Origin: Spirochaetaceae bacterium
GTDB lineage: Bacteria; Spirochaetota; Spirochaetia; SZUA-6; Bin103
DNA: 36,389 nucleotides
NCBI GenBank assembly: GCA_028820215.1
Contig: JAPPKD010000003.1
Location: 1-36,389 of the forward strand
Direction of reading: 5' to 3'
Shown here: in pieces, positions 15,248 through 25,176 of the stretch
How the letters are laid out: every line of letters starts with the position of its first letter
Position numbering within the stretch: the first letter of the stretch is position 1
Translations under genes and position numbers: made by a program
The notes under the pieces: generated by a model
Database searches by the model: none
The model's input: the letters and a program-made list of their open reading frames with translations, nothing else
Told to the model about the DNA's origin: nothing

Positions 15248-16438
15248 CTACGCGGCGATCATCGCGTGCGGGTCGATCACGAACTTGGTCGCCGCACCCT
15301 TGTCGAAGTCCTGGTAGCCGTTGGGGGCGTCGTCCAGGGAGATGACCTGCGCGTTGACCGCCTCAGCGATCTGCACCTTGTCGTAGACGATCGCCTGCAT
15401 GAGCTGGCGGTGGTAGCGCATCACCGGACACTGGCCGGTGGTGAAGTGATGGGACTTGGCCCAGCCCAGGCCGATGCGGATCCCCAGGTTGCCGATCTTG
15501 GCGTTGTCGTCGACGCCGCCCGGATCGCCGGTCACGTACAGGCCGGGAATGCCGATGCCGCCGCCGGCGCGGGTCACTTCCATCACCGAGTTGAGCACCG
15601 TGGCCGGCTGCTCGACGGCGGAGTCCTTGCCGTGGCCGCGCGCCTCGAAGCCCACGCAGTCGACCGCCTGATCGACCTCCGGCTCGCCGACGATCTCGGC
15701 GATCTGCTCGCCCAGGGTGGCGTCCTTGGTCAGGTCGACGGTCTCGCAGCCGAAGCTGCGTGCCTGCGCCAGCCGCTCGGCGATCAGGTCGCCGACGATC
15801 ACCACCGCGGCGCCAAGCAGTTGACAGGAGTGCGCGCACGCCAGGCCGACCGGCCCGCCGCCGGCCACGTAGACGATCGAGCCGGGCCCGACGCCGGCCG
15901 AGAACGCGCCGTGGAAGCCGGTGGGGAAGATGTCCGACAGCAGCGTCAGGTCCTTGATCTTGGCCATCGCCACGTCACGCTCAGGCAGCTTCAGCAGGTT
16001 GAAGTCCGCGTACGGCACCATCACGTACTCGGCCTGCCCGCCGACCCAGCCGCCCATGTCGACGTAGCCGTAGGCGGCGCCGGGACGGGCCGGATTCACG
16101 TTCAGGCAGATGCCGGTCTTGGTCTCCTTGCAGTTGCGGCAGCGGCCGCAGGCGATGTTGAAGGGGACGCTGACGATGTCGCCAACGTCGACGAACTCGA
16201 CGTCGTGGCCGGCCTCGATCACCTCACCGGTGATCTCGTGGCCCAGGATCAGCCCCTCGGGCGCGGTCGTGCGGCCGCGCACCATGTGCTGGTCGCTGCC
16301 GCAGATGTTGGTCGATACGATCTTGAGGATCACGCCGTGGTCGCACTTGCGATCGCCGAGCGCCAGCTCGGGAAAGTCGATCGATTGGATCTCGACCACG
16401 CCGGGCTTGATGTAGGCTACGCCTCGATTGCTTGCCAT
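15248..16438 (-). CDS. fdhA: Glutathione-independent formaldehyde dehydrogenase (zinc MDR)
   Basis: 396 residues from the ATG at 16436-16438, preceded by GGAGGG. It matches Pseudomonas putida FdhA closely by recall: NRGVAYI, STNICGSDQHMVRGRTT, GHEITGEVIE, YGYVDMGGW, ADFNLLKLP, GVGPGS and GLGWAKSHHF. Catalytic zinc ligands include Cys46 and His67; the structural zinc site is Cys97, 100, 103 and 111. Rossmann motif GGGPVG. The family oxidises formaldehyde with tightly bound NAD without glutathione and can dismutate aldehydes. It is monocistronic, with its own terminator. The open frame upstream of 16438 is not supported. Confidence 0.94.
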   Translation of the reverse strand: MASNRGVAYIKPGVVEIQSIDFPELALGDRKCDHGVILKIVSTNICGSDQHMVRGRTTAPEGLILGHEITGEVIEAGHDVEFVDVGDIVSVPFNIACGRCRNCKETKTGICLNVNPARPGAAYGYVDMGGWVGGQAEYVMVPYADFNLLKLPERDVAMAKIKDLTLLSDIFPTGFHGAFSAGVGPGSIVYVAGGGPVGLACAHSCQLLGAAVVIVGDLIAERLAQARSFGCETVDLTKDATLGEQIAEIVGEPEVDQAVDCVGFEARGHGKDSAVEQPATVLNSVMEVTRAGGGIGIPGLYVTGDPGGVDDNAKIGNLGIRIGLGWAKSHHFTTGQCPVMRYHRQLMQAIVYDKVQIAEAVNAQVISLDDAPNGYQDFDKGAATKFVIDPHAMIAA

Positions 16439-16518
16439 CTGAATCCCTCCGAGAATTGGTCGTCGTGAACGGCCCGACTCTACGCCGAGGGAGCCCGGCC
16501 GGCAACTCCCCAAGACGT

Positions 16519-16974
16519 TCACTCTGGGCGTGATGTGTATCGTTGTGCCGAAAGATCGGCAACAATCCCCGGGTGGTCGGAGAGTGTTCGGTCCCCGTGG
16601 AACCGGTCGATCAGCGTCAGCGACTTGGCTGACAGATCCTCGCTCAGCGCAACGTGGTCGATGATTCTCCGTCCGCCGAAGCCAAGCGTCGAGGTGGCGA
16701 TCGTCAGGTGCGGCGGGATGGCGGCCCGCAGAGAGTCGCGCATTGCGGCCGGCGCGTAGCCGGGCTGCCCCACCTGCTGGTTGAAATCTCCCGTCACGAT
16801 CAAGCGCTTTGGCGACGTTCGTTCGAGCACCTCCGATAGGCCGGTCAGATACTGTTCGTGATCTTCCCATGCCTTGCGGACCACGCCGTCGTTGGTCCAC
16901 CGGCATTCGCGATCCCCGGCCCCGTCACCGAAACGTGCTCTTTCGGCGACGGATCTGCCAACTTGGCGATGCAA
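16519..16974 (-). pseudogene. 5'-truncated endonuclease/exonuclease/phosphatase-family remnant
   Basis: The frame carries only the C-terminal half of an EEP-fold protein: AWEDHEQYL, the catalytic GDFNQQ, RRIIDHVALSEDL and the closing LSDHPGIVA with its catalytic Asp-His. EEP proteins usually need about 250 residues, and the N-terminal half with its WN and metal-binding Glu motifs is absent. No ATG or GTG starts it well; the nearest start is TTG at 16972-16974, and the frame runs open to 17088 with sequence that does not look EEP-like. The region abuts the ABC importer operon, so the 5' part was probably lost in a rearrangement. A short functional protein is possible but unlikely. Confidence 0.6.
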
Positions 16975-17074
16975 AGGCGTTGACGCGACGATCGACGTGC
17001 CGATAGCGTACCTGCTCGGCTGGGGAATCGCCGTCCGGCGTTTCCGCTGCCTACAACAGAATGGAGGGTCGAAA

Positions 17075-18949
17075 GTGACACTCAGGAATCAAGGGAAACT
17101 GCTGGCGCTGCTGGCGGGCTTCGCGCTCGTCGCCGCCGGGGCATGGGCCCAGCAGTACAACGAAGCGCCGATGCTTCAGGAGATGGTCGCCTCGGGCGAT
17201 CTGCCGCCGGTGGGCGAGCGGCTGCCGGAAGATCCGCTGGTGGTCGAGCCGGTCGACTCGGTCGGCCAGTATGGCGGCACGTGGCGCCGCGCCTTCAAGG
17301 GGATCAAGGACTTCCACGCCTTCGGCCGTCTCAACTACGAGCCGATGCTGCGTTGGCCGCGCGATCCCAAGGACCCGGTCCAGCCCGGCCTGGCCAGGGA
17401 GTGGACATGGTCGGAGGACGGCACGGAGCTGACCCTGCACCTGCGCCGCGGCCTCAAGTGGTCCGACGGCGCGCCGTTCACGGTCGACGACATCATCTTC
17501 TGGTGGGAGGCGATCGAGACCGACACCAACATCACCGCCGCCCCGCACGCGGAGTGGGTGATCGACGGCCAGCCGATGGAGCTCACTAAGATCGACGACG
17601 TCACCATCAAGCTCACGTTCGCCGGCCCCAACGGCCTGGCGGAGACGGTCGGGCTGGCCTTCCATGGCAACCAGTGGCCGCTCGGCTTCGAGCGCTTCGG
17701 CTTCTTCGCGCCGCGCCACTACCTGGAGCAGTACCATCCCGCGTACAACTCGAACGTGAGCGACTACCAGCAGTTCGAGGACAGGGCGTTCGATTTCAAC
17801 ATCGAGCGGCCGGCCATGACCCCCTGGCGGGTCACCGAGTGGGGCGCCGGCGCGACCGAGCTGGTCGCCGAGCGCAACCCCTACTACTGGAAGGTGGACA
17901 TCGAGGGCAATCAGCTCCCGTACATCGACCGCCTGCATTTCACGCTGGTGGAGGACAACGAGGCGGCCAACCTGCTGGCCATCGCCGGCGAGATCGACAT
18001 GCAGACCCGGCACATGCAGCTCAGCAAGTTCCCCGTCTACCAGCAGAACGCCGAGGCGGGCGAGTACCACACGCTGCTGTGGAGCAACGCCGCCGCATCG
18101 CATGCGACGTTCTTTCCGAATCAGAGCTACGGCGATCCCAAGTACCGCGCGCTGATGCAGGAGCTGAAGTTCCGGCAGGCGCTGTCGCTGGCCATCGACC
18201 GCGACCTGATCAACGAGGTCGTGCACCTGGGCCTGGGCACACCGCGCACGGAGTCGGTCGTGAACGACTCGGCGCTCTTCCAGCCTGACATCGAGTTTTA
18301 CTACGCCGAGTACGACCTGGACCGCGCGCGCGCGCTGCTGGACGAGATCGGCCTGCCGGCAGGCGACGACGGAGTCCGCACCTTCGCGGACGGCTCGCCG
18401 CTGGAGCTGATCGTCGAAGCGGTCGGCACCGGCAACACCGATGCTCTGGAGATCGCCGTCGAGGGCTTCAACGACATCGGCCTGAAGACGGTGCTGAAGA
18501 CCATGACGCGCGACGTGTACTGGCCGCGGGCCGGTGCGAACGAGGTCATGATCGCCACCTGGGGCACGGACCGCGGCCTGGTGCCGATGGTCGACCCGAT
18601 CTACCAGTTCCCGTTCGACGAGCGCTCATGGATGGCTCCTGCGTTCGGCACCTGGTACAAGACGGGCGGCGAGTTGGGCGATGAGCCGCCGGCCGAGATG
18701 AAGGAGTTGATGGACCTGTACGACGAGTACAAGGGGAATGTCGACTCGTCGGCGCAGCTCGAGATAGCCAAGAAGCTGGTCAGGCTCTCCACCGAGCGGC
18801 TGTACACGATCGGCACCGTCGGCATGGCGCCGGGCATCGTCGTCGTCAAGGACAACTTCAAGAACGTGGTGGAGGAGTTCACGGCCGACTGGCTCATCAT
18901 GTCCCCGGGGACGCAGGATCCGAGCCACTACTACTTCGACCAGTCGTAG
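17075..18949 (+). CDS. ABC transporter substrate-binding protein, family 5 (peptide/sugar type)
   Basis: 624 residues from a GTG at 17075 with GGAGGG 6 nt upstream. A signal peptide ends near residue 25 (AWA-QQ). The mature protein is an SBP_bac_5 (cluster C) binding protein: YGGTWRRAFKG near the N terminus, LNYEPMLRW, LTLHLRRGLKWSDGAPFTVDDI, FRQALSLAIDRDLINE and DLDRARALLDEIGL. No lipobox is seen, so it is likely a soluble periplasmic protein. It feeds the two permeases and two ATPases encoded downstream. This long subgroup includes oligopeptide and oligosaccharide binders; the ligand cannot be read from sequence. Confidence 0.94.
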   Translation: MTLRNQGKLLALLAGFALVAAGAWAQQYNEAPMLQEMVASGDLPPVGERLPEDPLVVEPVDSVGQYGGTWRRAFKGIKDFHAFGRLNYEPMLRWPRDPKDPVQPGLAREWTWSEDGTELTLHLRRGLKWSDGAPFTVDDIIFWWEAIETDTNITAAPHAEWVIDGQPMELTKIDDVTIKLTFAGPNGLAETVGLAFHGNQWPLGFERFGFFAPRHYLEQYHPAYNSNVSDYQQFEDRAFDFNIERPAMTPWRVTEWGAGATELVAERNPYYWKVDIEGNQLPYIDRLHFTLVEDNEAANLLAIAGEIDMQTRHMQLSKFPVYQQNAEAGEYHTLLWSNAAASHATFFPNQSYGDPKYRALMQELKFRQALSLAIDRDLINEVVHLGLGTPRTESVVNDSALFQPDIEFYYAEYDLDRARALLDEIGLPAGDDGVRTFADGSPLELIVEAVGTGNTDALEIAVEGFNDIGLKTVLKTMTRDVYWPRAGANEVMIATWGTDRGLVPMVDPIYQFPFDERSWMAPAFGTWYKTGGELGDEPPAEMKELMDLYDEYKGNVDSSAQLEIAKKLVRLSTERLYTIGTVGMAPGIVVVKDNFKNVVEEFTADWLIMSPGTQDPSHYYFDQS

Positions 18950-19033
18950 CGTCCGCACGCCGGACGTGCTGGGCACGTCGGACGTGCTGGCAGCGGGTTG
19001 CGGGCGTGGAAGACACTCTACTTCCGCGCCCGC
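18950..19033 (+). promoter_or_regulatory. Hairpin cluster in the binding-protein/permease gap
   Basis: Directly after the binding-protein stop: CGTCCG/CGGACG hairpin (18950-18966), ACGTGC-TGG-GCACGT (18964-18978), a 12-bp direct repeat CGGACGTGCTGG at 18961-18972 and 18979-18990, and a 13-bp stem (19000-19012 with 19021-19033, one G-U pair) around loop ACACTCTA. No T-tract follows, so it is more likely an mRNA-stabilising or partial-termination element than a full terminator. Such structures commonly keep binding-protein mRNA in excess over permease mRNA. Confidence 0.7.
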
Positions 19034-19076
19034 CGTACCCGCCGCTCGACACAGTTAGTCAGGAGCACTCCTTCCC

Positions 19077-20072
19077 ATGCTCGCCTACGTCGTGCAGCGG
19101 GTGCTGGCGATCATCCCGCTGCTGCTGTTCGTTTCCATCATCACCTTCGTCATCATCCAGTTGCCGCCCGGCGACTTCTTCACCTCGCTGCAGGCCGAGA
19201 TCGCCGAGACCGGCGGCGGCCAGGACGCCCGCACGCTGGAGGCGCTCCGCAAGCAGTACGGGCTGGACCGGCCGCAGTACATCCAGTACCTGAAGTGGAT
19301 CACCGGCTTCCTGCGCGGCGACTTCGGCTGGTCGCTGGAGTGGAACAGCCCGGTATGGCCGCTGGTCGCCAGCCGGCTGGGGTACACTGTCCTGCTCGGC
19401 TGCATCTCGCTCGCGTTCACGATGCTCATCGCCATACCGATCGGCATCTACACCGCCACCCACCAGTACGCGATCAGCGACAACCTGCTGTCGTTCGTGG
19501 GCTTCGTGGGGCTGTCGCTGCCCGGATTCCTGCTGGCCCTGGCCTGGATGTTCTTCGGCGCCCTGGTGCTGCGCATCGACGTCTGGGGAACGCTGTCGCC
19601 GGAAATGGAGGACGCCCCGTTCAGCATCGCGAAGGCGGCTGACTACCTCAACCACCTGTGGCCCCCGGCGGTCATCCTGGGGCTGGCCTCGACGGCGCAG
19701 CTGCAGCGCATCATGCGCGGCAGCATGCTCGACGTGTTCGGGCAACAGTTCATCACCACCGCCCGCGCCAAGGGCCTGAAGGAGCGCAAGGTCATCAACA
19801 AGTACGGGGTGCGGGTGGCGATCAATCCGCTCATCAGCGTGCTGGCGCTGGAGATCCCGAAGATGATCTCGGAATCGGCGCTGATCGGCATCGTCATGTC
19901 GCTGCCGACGACCGGGCCACTGTTCCTGCGCGCCCTGCGCACCCAGGACATGTACCTTGCCGGCACCTTCCTGCTGTTCATGACCCTGCTGCTGATGGTG
20001 TCCAACCTGATCGCCGACATCGTGCTGGCCCTGGTCGACCCGCGCATCGTCTACGAGAGCGATTCGGAATGA
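19077..20072 (+). CDS. ABC transporter permease, DppB/OppB type
   Basis: 331 residues, ATG at 19077 with AGGAG 11 nt upstream. Six predicted membrane segments, the first at about 10-30. The large periplasmic stretch after helix 1 (about 31-95) with YGLDRPQYIQYLKW is typical of DppB-type permeases. The EAA coupling loop is TTARAKGLKERKV near 222-234. It forms the channel with the DppC-type partner, whose ATG overlaps this stop (ATGA). Confidence 0.94.
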   Translation: MLAYVVQRVLAIIPLLLFVSIITFVIIQLPPGDFFTSLQAEIAETGGGQDARTLEALRKQYGLDRPQYIQYLKWITGFLRGDFGWSLEWNSPVWPLVASRLGYTVLLGCISLAFTMLIAIPIGIYTATHQYAISDNLLSFVGFVGLSLPGFLLALAWMFFGALVLRIDVWGTLSPEMEDAPFSIAKAADYLNHLWPPAVILGLASTAQLQRIMRGSMLDVFGQQFITTARAKGLKERKVINKYGVRVAINPLISVLALEIPKMISESALIGIVMSLPTTGPLFLRALRTQDMYLAGTFLLFMTLLLMVSNLIADIVLALVDPRIVYESDSE

Positions 20073-21247
20073 CCGACCTGGCATCCAGGTCGGCGGAGCT
20101 CTTCAAGCTCTACGAAGAGCTGGAGGACCGGGGCGACGCGGAGGATGCCGCCGAGGTGGCGCCCCGCGCCGCCGGCGCGCGCTACGCGGCTTCGCAGTGG
20201 CGGCTGATGTGGCGGAAGTTCATCCGCAACCGCGCCGCCATCGCCGGCGGCATCGTCATCGCCTGCTTCTACCTGGTCGCGCTGTTCGGCAACTTCGTCT
20301 CCCCCTACGCGCTGGATACCCGGCACCGGAATTACATCTACATGCCGCCGCAGCGCATCCACTTCTTTCACGACGGCCGCTTCGGGCCGTTCGTCTACGG
20401 GATCGAGCGCAGCATCGACCCGAAGACGCTGCTGAAGATCTACGAGCCGGACCGCGAGCACGTCATCCCGTTGCGGTTCTTCGCCGCGGGCGAGCCGTAC
20501 AAGCTGTTCGGGCTGTTCGAGACCGACCTGCACCTCTTCGGCGTGGACGAGGGGGTCGTGTCCATCCTCGGCACGGACCGTCAGGGGCGGGACATGTTCA
20601 CCCGCATCGTTCTGGGAAGCCAGATCTCGCTGACCATCGGGCTGATCGGGGTCGCACTGAGCCTGTTCCTGGGATCGGTGCTGGGGGTGGCGTCCGGCTA
20701 CTACGGCGGCGCGATCGACAACCTCATCCAGCGCGTGATCGAGCTGGTGCGGTCGTTTCCGTCGATCCCGCTGTGGATGGCGCTGTCGGCGGCGCTCCCC
20801 CTGACCTGGCCGCAACTGCGCATCTACTTCGCGGTCACGCTGATCCTGTCGCTGATCGGCTGGACCTGGCTGGCGCGACAGCTTCGCGGCAAGGTCCTGT
20901 CGCTTCGCTCCGAGGACTTCGTGCTGGCCGCCAAGATGGCGGGCGCCGGCGACCGGCGGGTGATCTTCAAGCACCTGATCCCGGCCACGCTGGGCCACAT
21001 CATCGTCGTATCCACCCTGGCCATGCCGAGCATGATCCTGGGCGAGACCGCCCTGAGCTTCCTGGGCCTGGGCCTGCAGCCGCCGCTGACGAGCTGGGGC
21101 GTGCTGTTGCAGGAGGCGCAGAACATCCAGTCCATCGCCGTGTATCCGTGGGTGTTCACGCCGGCGATCTTCATCGCTGCGGCGATCCTGGCATTCAACT
21201 TCCTGGGCGACGGGATGCGCGATGCAGCCGATCCGTACACCAGTTGA
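20069..21247 (+). CDS. ABC transporter permease, DppC/OppC type with long periplasmic insert
   Basis: 392 residues from the ATG at 20069, overlapping the previous stop by 4 nt. The N-terminal 45 residues are cytoplasmic and charged. After helix 1 there is a periplasmic segment of about 100 residues (RHRNYIYMPPQRIHFFHDG to ILGTDRQGRDMFTR), longer than in the classic DppC. Five further helices and the EAA loop LAAKMAGAGDRRVIFKHLIP follow; FLGLGLQPPLTSWG is a family signature. The 3' end overlaps the next ATPase gene by 26 bp. Confidence 0.93.
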   Translation: MTDLASRSAELFKLYEELEDRGDAEDAAEVAPRAAGARYAASQWRLMWRKFIRNRAAIAGGIVIACFYLVALFGNFVSPYALDTRHRNYIYMPPQRIHFFHDGRFGPFVYGIERSIDPKTLLKIYEPDREHVIPLRFFAAGEPYKLFGLFETDLHLFGVDEGVVSILGTDRQGRDMFTRIVLGSQISLTIGLIGVALSLFLGSVLGVASGYYGGAIDNLIQRVIELVRSFPSIPLWMALSAALPLTWPQLRIYFAVTLILSLIGWTWLARQLRGKVLSLRSEDFVLAAKMAGAGDRRVIFKHLIPATLGHIIVVSTLAMPSMILGETALSFLGLGLQPPLTSWGVLLQEAQNIQSIAVYPWVFTPAIFIAAAILAFNFLGDGMRDAADPYTS

Positions 21248-22281
21248 TCATCCGGCGGACGCAGTGACGGCCGGCACGCCGGGCGGCGAACGGCCGCTGC
21301 TGCGCATCGAGGACCTGCGCACGCACTTCACGACCCTGGACGGGGTGGTGCGGGCGGTGGACGGCGTCTCGCTTGCGGTGCACCCGGGCGAGACACTGGG
21401 CGTGGTCGGGGAGTCGGGATGCGGCAAGAGCGTCACCGCCTTCTCCGTCCTGCGGCTGCTGCCGCGCCGGACCAGCCGCATCGTCAGCGGCCGGATCCTG
21501 TTCGACCGGCGCGACGGCAGCGCACCGGTGGACATGGCCGGACTGGACGCCAACGGCGAGGTGATCCGCGACATCCGCGGCAACGAGATCGCCATGATCT
21601 TCCAGGAGCCGCTCACGTCGCTGTCGCCCGTGCACACGATCGGCAACCAGATCGAGGAGACGGTGCGGCTCCATCAGGCGGTGAACCGGGCCGTCGCGCA
21701 CGAGCGTGCGGTCGAGCTGATGGAGCAGGTCGGCATCGCCATGCCCGAGCAGCGCCTGGCCGGCTACCCGCACCAGTTCTCCGGCGGGATGCGGCAGCGG
21801 GCCATGATCGCGATGGCGCTGTCCTGCAACCCGTCGCTGCTGATCGCCGACGAGCCGACGACCGCCCTCGACGTCACCATCCAGGCGCAGATCCTGGAGC
21901 TGATGAAGGCGCTGCAGCACGACCTGGGCATGGCCATCATGCTGATCACCCATGACCTGGGGGTGATCGCGGAGATGGCGGACCGGGTGGCCGTGATGTA
22001 CATGGGCAAGGTGGTGGAGGAAGGTGACGTGCGCACGGTGTTCCACCGCCCGCTGCATCCCTATACGGTCGGCCTGATGCGCTCGATCCCGCAGGTGGGC
22101 CGGGGCATGCCGGGCCGCCTGGCGCCGATCCCGGGCAGCGTCCCGGACCCCTTCTCGGTGCCGCCCGGCTGCGCCTTCTATCCGCGCTGCCCGGCCGCCA
22201 AGACGGATGCCTGCGAGGCCGCGGTGGCGCTGCGGGAAGTGGAGCCGACCCATCACGTGCGCTGCACACTGTACGCGGACC

Positions 22282-22289
<8 letters not shown>
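21222..22289 (+). CDS. ABC transporter ATP-binding protein, DppD/OppD type
   Basis: 355 residues from the ATG at 21222. Walker A GESGCGKS at about 64-71, signature SGGMRQR near 187, Walker [13 protein letters not shown] near 206-217, and H-loop ITHD. The C-terminal oligopeptide-transporter extension carries [10 protein letters not shown] with Cys residues of the kind that bind an Fe-S cluster in DppD/OppD proteins. It pairs with the following ATPase to power import. Start overlaps the permease gene; end overlaps the next gene by 8 bp. Confidence 0.94.
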
Positions 22290-23355
<1,066 letters not shown>

Positions 23356-23376
23356 CGGTCCGGTCATCCCGCCAGG

Positions 23377-23406
23377 GTATACACTCATGTTCGTAATGTG
23401 TACACT
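23377..23406 (+). promoter_or_regulatory. Promoter with overlapping operator-like palindromes for the second Phd/PIN module
   Basis: TATACA (23378-23383), a 17-bp spacer and TACACT (23401-23406) form a promoter scoring 4/6 and 4/6. The palindrome GTATAC (23377-23382) covers the -35 and GTGTACAC (23398-23405) covers the -10; their centres are 22 bp apart, about two helical turns. TGTACA is the known core of the YefM operator in E. coli. The expected transcription start falls on the antitoxin ATG at 23413. Confidence 0.6.
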
Positions 23407-23412
23407 TCAAGG

Positions 23413-23667
23413 ATGGGTGTCATCACGGCGAGGGATCTGAAACAGAAGACCGGTGACTTCATCAGGAGGTTGCGCGCCGGAGAGCCGTTTGTCCTGACCT
23501 ATCGGGGCCGCCGGATCGGCGTCATCACGCCATCGATCGAGCGGAGCGATGCCGTGGCGGCAAACGCCGATGATGAGTGGGCGGAGGTCGAAGCTGCTCT
23601 GGAAGCGTCCGAGCCCGCGTTCGACGACTGGCGGGAGGCGACCGCGTGGATCCGGGGCCGTACCTGA
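23413..23667 (+). CDS. Phd/YefM-family antitoxin
   Basis: 84 residues from the ATG at 23413; a GTG at 23398 lies in the -10/operator and is rejected. N-terminal MGVITARDLKQKTGDFIRRL and PFVLTYRGRRIGVITP form the Phd-type DNA-binding domain; the C-terminal tail is acidic, with many Glu, Asp and Trp residues, as in toxin-binding tails. The stop is at 23665-23667, inside the toxin gene, giving a 22-bp overlap that couples translation. Confidence 0.87.
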   Translation: MGVITARDLKQKTGDFIRRLRAGEPFVLTYRGRRIGVITPSIERSDAVAANADDEWAEVEAALEASEPAFDDWREATAWIRGRT

Positions 23668-24104
23668 TAGACACCAACGTCTTCGTCATCGACCGGCGGT
23701 ACCGCCGGGACCGGAACTATGCGGTCAACCGTCGATTCCTGGACTTCGTGAAGCGGGATCGCAGCGGGTTCACGACCACGATCAACCTGCTGGAGCTGTG
23801 CGGCATACTCTCGTTCAATCTCAACGAGCAGCAACTGCAGACCGTGTGGGATGGGTTTGCCGAGCGCTACGGCGTGGGCGTGTTGCCGGCTCCGGCAGCG
23901 GATGCCAGCCTGCCCCCGTACCCGATCCGCGACGTGCTGGGCTGCCTGCGGCGGCGCGTGGCGCTGGGCGACGCGTTGTTTCTGCTGACCGCGACCCGGC
24001 ACCTCGCTTTTGCCAGGACACTGGTTACCTGGGACCGTGAACACTTCACCGACCGGTTTCCCGGCCGCGTCGTGACACCGGCCGACCTGATCGCGGATAC
24101 GTGA
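23646..24104 (+). CDS. PIN-domain toxin (VapC-like)
   Basis: 152 residues from a GTG at 23646. PIN residues are visible: Asp9 in YLIDTNVFVID, Glu50 in NLLELCG, Asp109 in LGDALFL and Asp130 in VTWDREHF. The start overlaps the antitoxin by 22 bp. It differs clearly from the PIN toxin at 12592, so the two modules are not recent copies. It ends 7 bp before the convergent ABC-2 permease gene, with no terminator in the gap. Confidence 0.88.
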   Translation: MDPGPYLIDTNVFVIDRRYRRDRNYAVNRRFLDFVKRDRSGFTTTINLLELCGILSFNLNEQQLQTVWDGFAERYGVGVLPAPAADASLPPYPIRDVLGCLRRRVALGDALFLLTATRHLAFARTLVTWDREHFTDRFPGRVVTPADLIADT

Positions 24105-24111
24105 CGACGAT

Positions 24112-25176
24112 TCAGCCGGCCGCCAGCCCGGTGCCGAGGCGGCGGGTGAGCGCCGCGATCGGCACCCACAGGAGCGCGACGATGCCGGCGGCCGCGGCCA
24201 GTTGCCACCACACGTCGGCCAGGCCGGCGCCGTTCAGGGTCACCTCAAAGATCGGGTTGATGATCCAGTAGGTGGGAAGCAGCATGGCGATCCACTGCGG
24301 CCAGTGGGGGAAGATGTAGAACACGGTCGGGCCGAGCAGCAGGAAGCCCGTGCCCTTGATCACGGCGTACAGGGCGGTCGAGTCCTTGCAGGCCGTGCCG
24401 TAGACGAGCCCGAGCTGGGCGCACAGCGCCGCGGCAAGCAGCACCACGACCGCCAGCGTCAGCGCCCCGGCGGCGAGCGCGCCGTTGAGCCCCAGGGTGA
24501 CCAGGGACATGACGGCGCCCATCACGAAGCCGGCGATCCCCTTCGCCGCGACCACCTCGCCCAGCCGCGCCGGCGTCACGGACAGCGCCAGCAGCGTTCC
24601 CTGCTCCTTCTCCTGGGTCAGGCTGAGCGCCGGAAGGTAGAGGCCGACGATCATCAGCGCGTACATGACCAGCAGCGGCGTCAGGCGCGCGGCGATGGGC
24701 AGGGCGGTCGAGCCCAGGGCGGTGACGACCACCTCCACCGGCGGCGCCGATCCCTCCACGCGGCGGATCAGGTCGAGCGCGGTGACGGCCAGCACGATGC
24801 GATCGGCGGCGCGCGCCTGCCCGCCCACGAACAACTCCAGCGGAGGGCGGGCGCCCGAGCGCACGCGGTCGTCGAAGTCCGCCGGAAGCACCAGCCCGGC
24901 GTCCAGGTCGTGGGCGGCAAGCCGGCCGCGGAGATCCTCCTCGTCCCCAAGCCGGGTTACCGCGATGCCCTCGGCGTCGGCGAGCGCTTCGGTGATCAGC
25001 GAGTCACCGCGGTCGACGACGCCCAGGCGGGGCTTCGGGTCGAACAGCGAACCGAACACCACCTGGATCAGCACCGTCAGCACGACCGGCATCAGCAGGC
25101 CGTACAGGACCATCGGCGAGCGGGGCCCCAGGCGCAGGTCCTTGCCCAGGATCAGCGACACGCGGTTGAGACTCAC
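24112..25176 (-). CDS. ABC-2 type transporter permease (second subunit)
   Basis: 354 residues from a GTG at 25174-25176 that overlaps the upstream stop (GTGA). One N-terminal helix (about 22-42), a periplasmic domain of about 110 residues, then five to six helices from about 160. LTQEKEQGTLLALSVTPA is the conserved cytoplasmic coupling motif of ABC-2 exporters. It pairs with the permease encoded just upstream and the ATPase at 26369-27229. NatB-like exporters and polyketide/drug exporters share this form; the substrate is unknown. Confidence 0.9.
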   Translation of the reverse strand: MSLNRVSLILGKDLRLGPRSPMVLYGLLMPVVLTVLIQVVFGSLFDPKPRLGVVDRGDSLITEALADAEGIAVTRLGDEEDLRGRLAAHDLDAGLVLPADFDDRVRSGARPPLELFVGGQARAADRIVLAVTALDLIRRVEGSAPPVEVVVTALGSTALPIAARLTPLLVMYALMIVGLYLPALSLTQEKEQGTLLALSVTPARLGEVVAAKGIAGFVMGAVMSLVTLGLNGALAAGALTLAVVVLLAAALCAQLGLVYGTACKDSTALYAVIKGTGFLLLGPTVFYIFPHWPQWIAMLLPTYWIINPIFEVTLNGAGLADVWWQLAAAAGIVALLWVPIAALTRRLGTGLAAG

